From the NCBI RefSeq assembly GCF_000003815.2, contig NC_049979.1:11509381-11573380 (forward strand): 64,000 bases of DNA. The letters run 5' to 3'. Both the position numbers and the translations under genes were made by a program. Below the pieces are notes generated by a model, which was given only the letters and a program-made list of their open reading frames with translations, was not told the DNA's origin and did not search any database. Origin of the DNA: Branchiostoma floridae. Taxonomy: Eukaryota; Chordata; Leptocardii; Amphioxiformes; Branchiostomatidae. Positions 48,301 through 60,500 of the stretch are shown here, in pieces (the stretch's first letter is position 1; each line of letters opens with the position of its first letter).

Positions 48301-48841
48301 TTTACATGTTTGAATTTTTTTTCAACTGGAACAAGGCTTAAATAATAATGTTCCCATATCTAATAGCCCCACAAACTCAACTTTTAAACTTCAATCCACA
48401 CCACATAAAACAATAAGTGTCTTTTGTAGCACCATAAAAATCTGATCACTGATAAGTCATAGGTTGTACCAGATGATAGGGCCAGCTATGGACTGCAGCC
48501 CTTTTCAATCCTTTGGTTAACATTGGCAAAAGCTACAAACAAACATGACATTCCCTTTGAAACAAAGTGCAATCATGTTTCTGACAAAAAAATTGTAATT
48601 CTTCCAGATGCCTGCAAGGTCAGAGACGTCTTCTTCCACAGTGAGCGACCAAGACTTTGAGAACCTGGTCCTGATGAGGATGAGACAAGCCCAGGAGAGG
48701 AAGAGACTGGCAGAACAGATGCAGGCAGAAGACGAGGAGAAGGAACATAGGAAAAGGGAAGATATGGTTGACAAGGAGCAACGTCTGACCTTAGTGGACC
48801 ATAGAAGTTGTAGTTCTGTAGTAGATTTGTGGTTCAAGTAG
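45318..48841 (+). CDS. DNAJC17: DNAJC17, J-domain and RRM splicing-related cochaperone
   Basis: Eleven exons: 45318-45386, 45738-45807, 46001-46059, 46358-46445, 46595-46671, 46911-47001, 47151-47194, 47377-47454, 47698-47778, 48052-48201, 48608-48841. They encode 346 residues (human about 304). The J domain covers residues 1-75 with HPD at 36-38 ([13 protein letters not shown]). Next come [23 protein letters not shown], a charged coiled coil ([16 protein letters not shown]), then an RRM ([34 protein letters not shown]). The C-terminal helix is [22 protein letters not shown]. Human DNAJC17 is nuclear, needed for viability and linked to the spliceosome. Intron 8 starts with GC (AAAG|GCAAGG), a non-canonical but known donor; the homologous junction RK|YGDILNL confirms it. 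The gene is head-to-head with the SAM gene and tail-to-tail with GCHFR. Confidence 0.95.
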
Positions 48842-49854
48842 AATTCATCATTTCAGTTCCATAGTTCCACTTCTTTAGTATAATTTTCAATCATGAACCC
48901 GGTAGTTCCAGTTCTGCTGAAGAATTCCTAATCAGTTCTGTACTTACAGTTTTGTAGTAGAATGTTACTGACACTCTGGAGTGCACCATCATTTTTAATC
49001 ACCCCAACTTTTGAACATATAATCAAGAATCTGAAGACAAGAGAAATGAAATATCTATTTATTTTCCCTGTTCTGTTGTAACCTGATATATAGGTAGAAT
49101 AATACTGGTAAAACTTTTAAGGGCTTTTAACCATTTGAGCTGCTCATAATGTACATCACAGGTCTTCAATTTCGTACAATAGATATTGTGTTATAATATT
49201 TTTGAAGTTTTGTATAGCCTAAAGTATGATACAGTATTAAAGGCATTTTACCTCTCACTGTCTGCATCTCATATTTTTCAACTAATGAAAAGTACATTAC
49301 TACAAAATCCCAGCATTAAAAAAATCCTACCATATAAAACAATAATCTCATCAATTTTTTCTATCCTTAACCTGCTCCACCACCATACATTAATGTCTCT
49401 ATGTTCTTAAAGTGTCCATGGTAGGTAAGGTTTTGAGAGTAGACTCACCTCAGTAAAATCAATCACACGTATATGCACTTTGTACCAGTACCTCCCACTT
49501 CACAATATAGATATAATTGGCCTATTTGCTTAATCAGCCCTATAAAAAAAGTTATCAGTACTTCGGTAGTATGGCAAGTTGGCAAACACTTTCTATATTA
49601 AATGCTCTTTTTTTTGCACCAGATTTGACAAAATAGAATTGTTAACACCTTTGAAGTGTTAATTTGCCACAGTGTTGTTGCTGGTAATTACCTACAAAAG
49701 GAGAACAATAAATGGGTTCCTTGTTATCAAAACAAGAGCTTTCCCAGAACCAAATACTGTCTTCATGCTTCATTGCAGGTGGATCATTTGGTATGAAAGG
49801 ATGTACAGTACATAATACAGCAATAAAGGTAGTCAGTAGTAACCATGACAAGTG
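48842..49854. other. Convergent 3' UTRs of DNAJC17 and GCHFR
   Basis: Stops of the two genes are 1.0 kb apart. Minus-strand AATAAA occurs near 49065, and a plus-strand ATTAAA near 49237 could end DNAJC17. If both are used, the two transcripts overlap. Confidence 0.45.
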
Positions 49855-51236
49855 TCAGGACAGGTCCATGTCGGACAGTTTCTGTGGTGCAGGCTCCCCA
49901 TTGGTGGCAGCTGCCTTCTCTTGGTGACCGTTTGCTTGCTTCTTCTGCGGCGTGAGCGGTTTGTGTAACGTCCATGCGCACGTCTGCCCGATCCCCGTCA
50001 TCCCCACCACCCGCCAGCCGCGCCTCTCCAGCAGGTCCAGCACCACGCGAGGAGACTTGGGCGTCCGCCACTCTTTGCTGCGGAGTGACAACAGCCGGGA
50101 TTTAAACTCTCAACCTTCATTAATAGGGGCACCTATCATTGGATCATGCACACTAGTGTCACCATCACTAAGCCAGTTAGCGGTTTGGATTACGCATGTG
50201 GTGCACTGTGGGTAATATGTCAATGTTGAAGGCCCCTGACAGGACAGGTACATTGTACAACTAAACAATGGTCCAAGTAAGAACTTTTTACAAATTAGGG
50301 GCTTTCAGTTTCACGCACACAGTGTAAACCGTGAACTGGATTATAGACCATTTCAAGGATCCCTTCACATGCTGGGAAAAACAGAATTCTAGGTAATGCA
50401 AGGGAGAGAACAAAATCATTACCATGGCAATGTAGACACAGTGCTAAATACATGTCCTCATGGCAATGTTTTGCTTGACACACACATACCCCACGGAGTA
50501 CAGGTGTGTCTTTTGTTCGATTTTGTGATGTGTGAACAGGTCCAGAACGTGGTCGGCTTCTCCAACAAAAGAGGTGCAATGCATACAATGTACTAACAAT
50601 TGTTCCTCCTTGCTCCAACTTCAAATTGACAGCCCTGGTACTTACAAGTTATTTCCTAGCATCTGCTGCAGAGTCGCCCCTAGGTACTCCATCAAGTCTT
50701 TGTCTGACTCCACATCCCCTACAATGGTGGGACCACACTCCTGTAAAACAAAAGGTGTCCTCATGTGATAACCCCACTCACAAATCAAACTGTGGTCAAA
50801 GGCAAAGGACACTGACTTGTTAACAGTCCATGCTTTACAGAAGTATATGGCCTATGTCGTATAACAATGGCCATAGGTGTTCTGTTGTCCATGTCTCATG
50901 GGCCTTCACTACCACATGCAGTGAACCTACTTATTAAAAACACAAACATGTAAACATGTTGTCCACGTTACAACGTGCTCCTAGAATCCTTCTCCCGAGA
51001 CTTTGAAACAAGCCAATTTTTTGTCAATCAACTGATCAACAAGATTGGGATTTGATTGCAAATTCCAGTCTAGTTGAAGGTAGTCTTGGGTTAGGCAAGG
51101 TTGTATCATGCCCACTTGAAGGGCATGCATGCCTGCACATATGATCAGCAAATGTTGTTTATGGTTGGCATAGGAATGAAAATTGCACTCTCTCTGTTAC
51201 CATTCGAATCTGCGTGCTGATGAGTAGGTATGGCAT
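49855..51236 (-). CDS. GCHFR: GTP cyclohydrolase I feedback regulatory protein (GFRP)
   Basis: Three exons: 51236-51201 (MPYLLISTQIRM), 50740-50646 and 50077-49855, giving 117 residues. GFRP binds GTP cyclohydrolase I as pentamers and mediates inhibition by tetrahydrobiopterin and stimulation by phenylalanine. Conserved blocks: PYLLISTQIRM, CGPTIVGDVESD, LMEYLGATL, GNNFKEWRTPKSPRVVLDLLERRGWRVVGMTGIGQTCAWTLHK. The human protein is 84 residues and ends at LHKE. This one continues about 33 residues with a charged, low-complexity tail (PLTPQKKQANGHQEKAAATN..., ending LSDMDLS). It is head-to-head with RMDN3 (354 bp between start codons) and convergent with DNAJC17. Confidence 0.95.
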
Positions 51237-51590
51237 GGTGTTTAGCACTTCCAACTGCGCTTGAAACCTCGAAAAAATCTTTTGTCGTAGTTTTCAGCTT
51301 CCTGATGTCTCCCCCAAGGACTTCTCGAGTGTTTGTAACAATTTCGCGTTTATGACGTCACACCGGAAGTAATTCCTTCATTCCGCACTGTGATTGGTGG
51401 AGAGCGGCGTTTCCGCTGACCTTTGTCCTTGGCTCACCCACCTGAGGTGCAGTCTGTGCGCAGAAGAAGGTTTCGTGACGTGTTTTGTTTTGTTTCTGTC
51501 CTCCAGACGCCGAATTTGGGAGAAATGTGCATTTTGGAGGCTTCTTAACGATACCGGGATTTGAAGGGACCCGTAGGCCGTTTCGGGAAG
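51237..51590. promoter_or_regulatory. Bidirectional GCHFR / RMDN3 promoter
   Basis: 354 bp between divergent start codons. Contains a full CRE palindrome TGACGTCA (51353-51360) followed three bases later by an ETS site CCGGAAGT (51363-51370). CRE and ETS sites are common in divergent housekeeping promoters. No TATA box seen. Confidence 0.75.
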
Positions 51591-54500
51591 ATGCCGTTCG
51601 GTGTGGAAGTGGATAAAAAGACGCTTGCAGCGGTGGGGGTGGGCGTGTTGGTGGGCGCAGGATCGGCCATGGTTTTCTCCTACCTCGCCCGGATGAGAAC
51701 CAACCCCCCGCACGCCTTGCACGAGCGGCCCGCCACCGTGAGGGACCTGGCCATGCTGCAGGACACCGTGGAGAAGCTGAAGGAGGAGGTGGTGGGGCTG
51801 CGGGAGAAGTTAGCGACGTCGTCGGGAGGGAGGCGGAGGCGCGCCCGAGAGAACTCCGGCTACGCCTCGGTGACGAGCGCGTCCGAGTACATGTCCGTGA
51901 CAAGTGGGGATGATGATGAGGATGAAGGAGGGTGCGTGTTACAAACCCATCACTTCACTTCCACTTAAACTGTTCTAGCCACACATTATACAGAACAAGG
52001 GTACTAGTACTTGGGAACTCTACAGCCACACAAATTGTATTGCTCGTTTAAGGGATCATTCATATCTGCTTTTGGAACAATAATATGAGATAGAGTAAAA
52101 AATAATAGAAATGTATAGAGAATCATCTACTGTAGACCGTAGTATTTGGAAATGAGGAGGTTCACGACTCTAATTATGCATGTGTATAGTTACAGTCGCG
52201 AACGTTCTTATAGGTTTAACTATTCATCTACTTGTCTTTTTTTATCCCCCCCCCCCCCCCAATATACCTTCATCACAGTTTATCATTTATCACATAAATC
52301 CTCTTTCACTTTTTTTGGGGTGACAAGAACAAGAAGTAGGGAAATCTAAAAAGTGTCAGTGTTCATCACGTAGCTTCCAGAGTTTGGGGCCAGAAGCCAG
52401 AAGAGACCTTCTCTGTTTTGTTGCATGCAGACTGTTAGAAGAAGCAGCAGCCTTGGGTAATGTGTACAGTGCCATAAAGTGGGCCAGTTGTCAGGACCTC
52501 AGGTAGGCAGGACAAGCTAGGGATGGTTTAACACAAGGTTTTTGGTAAAAACAGGATATACATATATATACATTTTCCCATGTCATCAAAGTCATCACTT
52601 TGGTTATGGGCATTTAGACCGAACTAAGTTCACTGGACCGGCAAGAGCAAACTTGCATCATTCTGACAGCATTGAATACAAATGAAATGTGGCTTTCACA
52701 AGATAGTTGAGGATTTGACTTTTACAGCATAAAAACATCCTATTTTGGGCAAAACTAGCTTTGACCCTCTTGCATCAGCTGGGAGTTTTATACTAGTTGG
52801 TGTTATCCATGAAGTCTGTGGTCTGGTAAGAAATGGTAATGCAGACATTGTGTAATGTAGCCTCTATGAATAACCAAGCTAATCGAACATGAGATGAGAC
52901 AAAATATTCTCTTCCACACTCACAGAACCTTATGCAAGGAAGTTGGGAAGACTGTAACCTTCTCCCTGCTCTTGGGTCATCCATGAACCAAATTTGCATT
53001 GATTACAGCAGAACTCAGCAGTAGAAAGGTTAAAAGTTTCCAATTTGTCTGTACTGACTCATAGGTTTGTTCTGATGCCTGACCTGCTTCAGAATCTGTA
53101 GTGCAGGCTTTCAGGCCTGACTCATTCTGTAACCGAGACTCCCTTTGAACACCGATGTGTTGACTAGTTGACACAAATTCTGACCAATCGGCATGCAGCA
53201 CAGCACAGCCAATCTAGGGACCTCGCCTGTCTTTCATGTGCTAATAAGGCCCGTAAGGCTTTACATGTGCTGGGCCTGTTCAGAATAGTCAATGTGAGAA
53301 GAACTGTGTGGTACATGTACATATGTTCAGCCATGGGGAATGCCATCAACAGTGCTTTTTCACAGGTCATGCGGTGAGTTGTAGGTTTCAACTGGATGTT
53401 TTAGTGCCATACTATGTGTATACAGTTCTACACCATGTAACTCATCGATTAGACTGAAAAAAGGAAGGTTGCCATTGATGTGTCCCAGATGATTTTGTCC
53501 ATTCAATATTTGATGGTTGAATATGGCCAGCTGGGTAGTCAGGAAAATGGCATGTGGACTCTTGGGGCTTTGTTACAAACCTGTGTAGGATCTGCAATGT
53601 GCAAATGACAATGTCTGCTAGTTTCAGCTGTTTTAACATATATAGCTATATCTCCATGTGTAGACAACATTGTTTGCAAGGTTAATCTTTGAATTCTGGA
53701 ATAGCTTTTGGAAGCTTGTTCTTAAAGTTCCCTATTTTAGATTTGCATCTGTATCTATATGAGTTAGTATTGCTGCCTTCCAACATACTGTAATTGCATT
53801 GAAGTTCATGGGGATTTACTTTGGCGGTAGCGGGAAAATAAGGTGTGTTTGCGGTGGTTGTAAGTTCATGGTAGTGCCATCGACTGCAGTCTCATACTAT
53901 AATAGAAAGATGTTTGCAGTGTTTTTTTGTTCGCGGTGAACGTAAAATCACCACGAACATTTCTGCATTTACAGTAGTTTAATTAACACCAAATGTCTCA
54001 ATATGTCTGCTAATCAAATGAATTGACACGCCTAGGCCCTGCATTTCTAGGAGAAGTATTTATTACATTGGATGATTCCATTCCACATTAGTTCTCAGGA
54101 ATTTACTTTTTTTAACAAACCTGGATTCTGTGTTTAAACCGTAAAGCTTCCAATCATTGCTGCCTACTTTGTAATTTCACCTACATGACTGCCATCTGAT
54201 ATTCTTTACCTTATATGATCACCTTTTGCAGGTACATGTCCCCATTTGACAACTTTGACCTTTCACCTTTCGTAGGTACATGACGCCGCCTGATACTGAC
54301 ACGGATGTTGCAGCGGTGACGTTTGATGAGGGCGCGTTGCAATTGACGGCGCTCGAGGCCAGTCTGGTTCGCGTCGACACCCTCCATAACGGCAGTCTGC
54401 AGAACAAGGAGGAGGCCTACAACATGCTGGTGCAGCTGAAGGAGAAGGTATGCTCGTTTGTTTGTTCATTCATTTGTTCATTCATTCATGTTATCTGACT

Positions 54501-57500
54501 TTCCATTATTGCAATATTGTTTAAGATAACGTAGACTTTAGTACATTTAGTACTGTTTGAAGGAGAAGACATGCAAATTTGTTATACTACTGGGAAGTTC
54601 TAGACCATATCAATTTCATCAGTTGTTTCTCACTTAAAGAAATCTGAATCTATATCCATCTTAGTGAAGGCAATATTGCATTGTGTCATCATATCAGGAG
54701 TCTCAAAAGCTTACAATCTATAATTTTAATTGTTTTTTGTTTCTATTTGAGAAGAATAACAGTGATTACCTTCCAGCTGTTTAAGACTTTCCATTGAACT
54801 CAATCACAACCAACCTCTTTTCAGCACCAAGGTCAAGGAAGCTCCTGAAAATTGCCTCTTTTTGTAGAAGCTTCCTGACATGAAAAGCTTTCTCATGGTA
54901 CTGATTGGCACTGATTGAGGTGGTTCTTACGTTATGTAGTGGTGGATCCCATACAAAGGCCATGAAAGTTGGAGACAATGAGATCTTTTAGCTTTAGCAT
55001 CCACTTGCCCTTTCGTGTGTGTGGTGTTCTGCATTCAAAGAAGCGTGTGGGAGTATTTTACTATTCTTTACCTGTCCATGCTGTCTGTTAGGATGAGGTT
55101 TTGTGTTAGCTGGCCCTGTGGAGGGATTGGTGTAATGCTGTATGTGATGACATTGACTCCCAGCACCTGATCAAGTCTATAACCTGTGCTTTGTGTATTG
55201 TCACAATGCTGTAATTGCTAAATACTTTAAAAAAATTGTTTTTGTTATGTGATTTTTTCCTGAGATTGCCAATCAACAGGCTTCATTACAAAACTTCACT
55301 TCAAGACAGCCGCTATCTAATTTGTTGGTTCTTAGATTTGGAAACAAACTATTGAACCAGAATACAAAAGGAGTCTGTTAGAAAGCCTGTACACAGTTTT
55401 AGAACATAAGATTGGAATTTTCCCTCCGACCCATTGTTTTTACTATGTGCTCTTGCTAAGATTCACATGTACTATAAATGTTTGAGACCCAAGGAAATTA
55501 TTTGATATGGCCTGTTTAGTACAATTGCAGCTTAGCCCCAATCACTGGTTATTGTTGTTGTTATTGGAGTGAGTCCACAGGGTGCACAGGGAATGTCTGT
55601 AATGTTTTAGTCTTATTACCAATTTAGGTCAATTTTTGTCCTTTTGTCCTCAAGAATGTGGTAGGCTTAGAATTAGGATGCTTGTTGTGGGCCTAAGAGT
55701 TAGCAATAGATCAGAAATTCAGCAAGATTTAATGAAAAAAATTGCCTAGTGACTACAATTGTGTTTTGTGCCATCATCTGGGAGTGGGTAAAAAGCTGAT
55801 TTGGCACTGCTTAGAGTGGGGGCTACAACTATTTGCAATGTGGGGGGAAAATGGTGACAATGTACACCGCACCACTCACTTGCTACATTTAACTGCTGGG
55901 GACTCCAAAAAACCTAAGAACTGAACGTCGAAGTCACTGAATGTTTTCCATGTACATATCTGATCTGCAGCACGGTGGCAGTGCTGAAGTTCTGTGGAGA
56001 CTTTCCAGGTCCATGATGGCCAAGTTTGACGGAGAAGCCGACCCACAGAAAAGACAGGATCTCTGTTTCCAAGGTAAAGTGTGCCTGGGCTCAAAAATAA
56101 TATAGAAAAAAAAGGTATTTTCTGTGCTCAAATTGGCAAGTTTATCTGTTAAGCAACTTTGCCCCAGATTCCACCTTTCCTATACCCAAAGGAGCAAACA
56201 AAAATATTTTACCGTACAAATACCAAATGTTAACACAGAACCGATCCCGTATGGTATACATCCAATCAATAGTTGGGTATTTTCAGCAATTGTGATACCT
56301 GTGCCCCTAAGGCATTGCCTTATTCATACAGCTCCACAAATACTCCCTCGTTGACTCCTAGTCTGTTGTTCCTGTATTTCAGCTAAAGGTCTGGCTGAGG
56401 TAGCTTTGGCCATCGATGCAAACAGTGCCGATGCTCACAAATGGTAGGTCAGCTTTTGCTTGTTTGTTTGTTGATAGATGTATCTTGTATTCTATAAACG
56501 ACATCATTGTGTAAACTCTTTATTTTTTAATGAAAATTCACCACATTTGGATGGGGTAAGAGAACAGGTATAGTCAGTAGTACTGGGGACTTTGTTCTAT
56601 GTTTTGGTGATGATTATCTTGATTAAGCTGGGCCAAATCACCTCAGTGTTTTAACCAAACATGCCATGAAGAATTGTGTTATAGATAGTATGGAAAAATC
56701 CATATACTGTACATACCTCATCCAAGTAGATAAATCATGTATTATTGATTACTACCCTTATATTTACAACTGTCTTAGGAAGCAGAAGAAGTTGAACCTA
56801 TACATTCTACCATATAGTAGTCTCTGTAGATGTAGTTTGGTACCATTTTTGTTATATCAAATGGTGCATTATTGCTACAAGTTGTACTTAGCTTGTTTGA
56901 GCATAAATGTACAATAAAGGTCTTTCGCTCATTCATATTGATGGGTATCTGGCCCTGTCACTTTCGAAATTTAACAACTCCCTGAAAATGTTAGTTGGTA
57001 ATACAAGTAGATGCACCAAAGATGGTTTTTGACATCGCCCCATTTTAAACATAAGAATCTGTAGTATAAGCTTTCAAGTCTAATCAATTCTGTAATAGAA
57101 GCTTTGAACACCAATGAGTTGACTGTGTGACACAAGTTCTCACCAATCAGATTCCAGCATGTCACAGCCAATCTAGGGAGTCAGACATGGAGTGTGTTTC
57201 ATTTGCTAATAAGTCTGTAAGACTTTGCATGCACTGTTCAGCAATGTTGATTACGTTTGAACATGGTTTATATAATATATGAAATACTTGGTGTACCAGC
57301 CCTACTGTGGGTAGGATCAGCTGATGCCCAAAGGCTGAAGAGTGATCCGACACATGGAACAAGTTGGACATGGAATAGCAGTGCATGTGGCACACTTGAA
57401 GTGCATTTGAATCATACAAATGCCCCTGCGATACAAATAAATGCCCATGGGATATAACTAGAAGCTTGTAAGCTATGGATCTGATCGGAACATCCGTCCG

Positions 57501-60500
57501 TATGGACCGTTACCATGGCCCAAATGTGACATACAAAATGATATCATCCAAGACTGATGAGCTGTCATCTTTTTCCGCTGCTCTACTGTCCAGGTTTGCC
57601 ATTGCTCTAGGGTCCTGCAGTGAGTTCCTGTCTGTACAGGACAAGATCAAGGATGGGTACAAGTTCAAGGTGAACACAGGAATGAACTTTCATTTGTAGA
57701 TAATAGTACACTTGCTAAATATTTGGCCAATAATTTATGATCCATTAATGATTTCAATCCGGGCAATAAATGCCTGAATAACAAAGTGCTTTGTTAACAA
57801 CTACATACATGTATTTACAAGAGCCAACATTCGCTGACTGTATGTGACCTACCTTGGGCCATAACGACTTGTTCTGCTTCATACCACAGCTAGGTGTCGC
57901 TGCTACAATGCCTACAATGCAGTCCCAAATCTTAAGTATCGTCACATACACACACATATAGATATTGTCACCTATATTTAAGTATAGACACCTACAGTTG
58001 TATCAAGGGGAAGCAGTCATTATTGCCCTGAGGAAGGTTACAGACGATCAGCGAAACATCAGCTTTTGTAAATATGTGCTTGTGAATAAAGAACTTTGCT
58101 AGTATCTATCATATATTGACTATGCATGTCACTATGTATTAAACATAATCAAGCAGTCTCAGTGCATTTGGCGTAACGTCACCATGAGTCTACATAATGT
58201 TGTATGTATAGTTCAGCTTACTTCTCTGTCAGGCAACAGCATGTTTTCCATACGTTCCTGCATCCTCCTAAACTTCCTTCCTAAGTGTCATATCAGGTAG
58301 TGTATGCAGTTGTAATGAATCTGATGATGTATTCAACTGTTTGTATTCAATGTATTGTCCAATCAACCACCAAGTCAACTAACCAGCTCAATGACAATGT
58401 CTAACTAATAACAGTAAACGGTTTCCAGAATTGAGACATTTGTAACTGACAGAGACTTCCCTCCGCAGGAGCACATCGAGAGAGCACTGGAGCTGCGACC
58501 TAACGATGCCACGGTACATCATCTGCTCGGGAGGTGGTGTTATGAGGTAAACATTGCCTGTTGCCATGGTTTCTTGTTTTCTTACTTTCTCTGTATCTCT
58601 TTAAAGTTTTGTGCTTATATGTGGAGTAATAGCAGGTTTTGTTGCTAAATGCTGACTATGACTGAAAGCTTGCTGGTTGTAATTTTATGATAAGCGCCCC
58701 TTTGTAAACATGCTTCTTATTCTTACAATAACACTTCACCAAGAGTAGACTTCTCTATAGCTAGCTATTGGATTCTGTCCATTCATGTGCTAGTGCATAA
58801 TTTGATTTAAGATAATACATTATTTTGTTATCTTTCTGTTCCCTTGAGTTGATTCGCAAATCAATTTTGTTATGTTGTAATGAGTGAAAAATCTCACAAC
58901 ACTTTTGTCTTTTCTGTTTGCCATGCCTTCTTGTGTGTGACAGAAGGTAACACAAACCAGAGGATACTTTGGGGTTTCGTAGAAAACCTAATCAACTTTT
59001 TTATGTAAAACAGATTCAAATTTTAGATTCATCTTGTTTATCTATAATACTGCATGTGCAAGTTTCATCGTTTCTACAGTTGATACTGCACATGCAAATT
59101 GACTCGTTTTCTTCATGAGATGCCAGGAAAACCCCATAAGTACCCTCAACTTTTTGCACTCGCATTACACCAGACAGAATCTAGGCTTACCAGATTGTTT
59201 GAATTTTTAAGGAAATGATATAAACGTGTACTGTTTTTTTCAACAAAATAGACTTGTACTAGATGATCTTTATGCTAGCTAACAACTGGACAGACATTTC
59301 AGGTAGCACCCACTACCTTTTCCCTGTGACTAGTCACTTTCCTCAGTGCTAGACACTGGTGAAAGGTAGTGGATAGTATCTGAAATGTCTCCAAATCTAT
59401 CCAGCTGCTTGTGTACCTGTTACCTTGCATATCTTATACCCAGGATGTTTAACCATTATCGATGCAGTATCACACATACTTTGTTACCTTGACATGATGA
59501 ATTGTGCAATAATGGTGATTCCTGTGCAGTTTGTTAGCATATTGCAAAGAGAAGAGGACAACCTCAAGCCAACCATGCAAACTCATACCACATCTTTAGA
59601 AAGGATGCTCTAGCCACATAGTTTCCGTTCAGAACTACTTTATTCACCAATATATAGAATAAAGTAGTTCTGAATGGAACTATGCGTCTACAGCGTCTTT
59701 TCAGAAGATGTGGCATGAGTGTGCACGGTTGGCTTTGCAACAGAGGGTTGAATTGTGTTTCCCTTCCAGGTCACCATGTTGAGTTGGGTTGAGAGAAAAG
59801 TGGCGTCCGCGCTGTTTGCTGCTCCTCCAAACTCCTCGGTGGACGAGGCATTGGAGCACTTCCTGGAGGTGGGTGGTGACATTTACCTGGTTGTATTAAC
59901 AAAGATAAGAGGAGTGAACATTACGGCATTTTATAAAGATTTTATAGGTTTTTCCTGCACACAAAGTCGAGCACTCACTGTCAATCTGTTGATCAGCTCA
60001 AGTTGAAATGCTTAGAATGAATGTTAATGAATGAAGCACCTTTGTGTGTGGAAACAGTGTATGATATCTTAAAAGTGGATAAGCATGGCAGACAACCTTT
60101 CATTCAGTAGATGTAAGGTGGGGTAACATAAGATATTATAATTATGCCCATAATCATGCTCACGGGACAGCTTGCTTTTCCTTGCTGTTTCTGTGGGAAT
60201 TGTTTCTAGGTGTACATGTGTTGAGTTACGTGGCAAACATACGTGACAAACATACATGAGTACACGTACATACATGAGAACACGCAGGTAATCTTTTGTT
60301 TGTCTAAGTCATGATATCAACCATGCCATGTTGTAAAGGGTTACCCACTGTGTTATTTTCATGTTTGAAGATGACACTGGTGTTCTGTTCATGATTTCGC
60401 AGGCAGAGGACATAGAGCCAGGTTTCTACAAGGCTAACTCTCTCTACATCGCTAAGGTACGTATTTTTCAGGGGATGCATTAGATGCCAAGAATGTTTTG

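Larger units (their letters stand above)
51932..54275. other. RMDN3 intron 1
   Basis: Contains poly-C near 52248, a dispersed repeat (53090-53300) and a MITE (53786-53976). No other exon seen, but a duplicated acceptor-like sequence lies just before exon 2 (AG at 54231 and 54275). Confidence 0.6.

Noticed and set aside
51358-51903. 181-residue minus-strand frame rich in Arg/Pro/Ser
   Set aside because: Antisense shadow of the GC-rich first RMDN3 exon.
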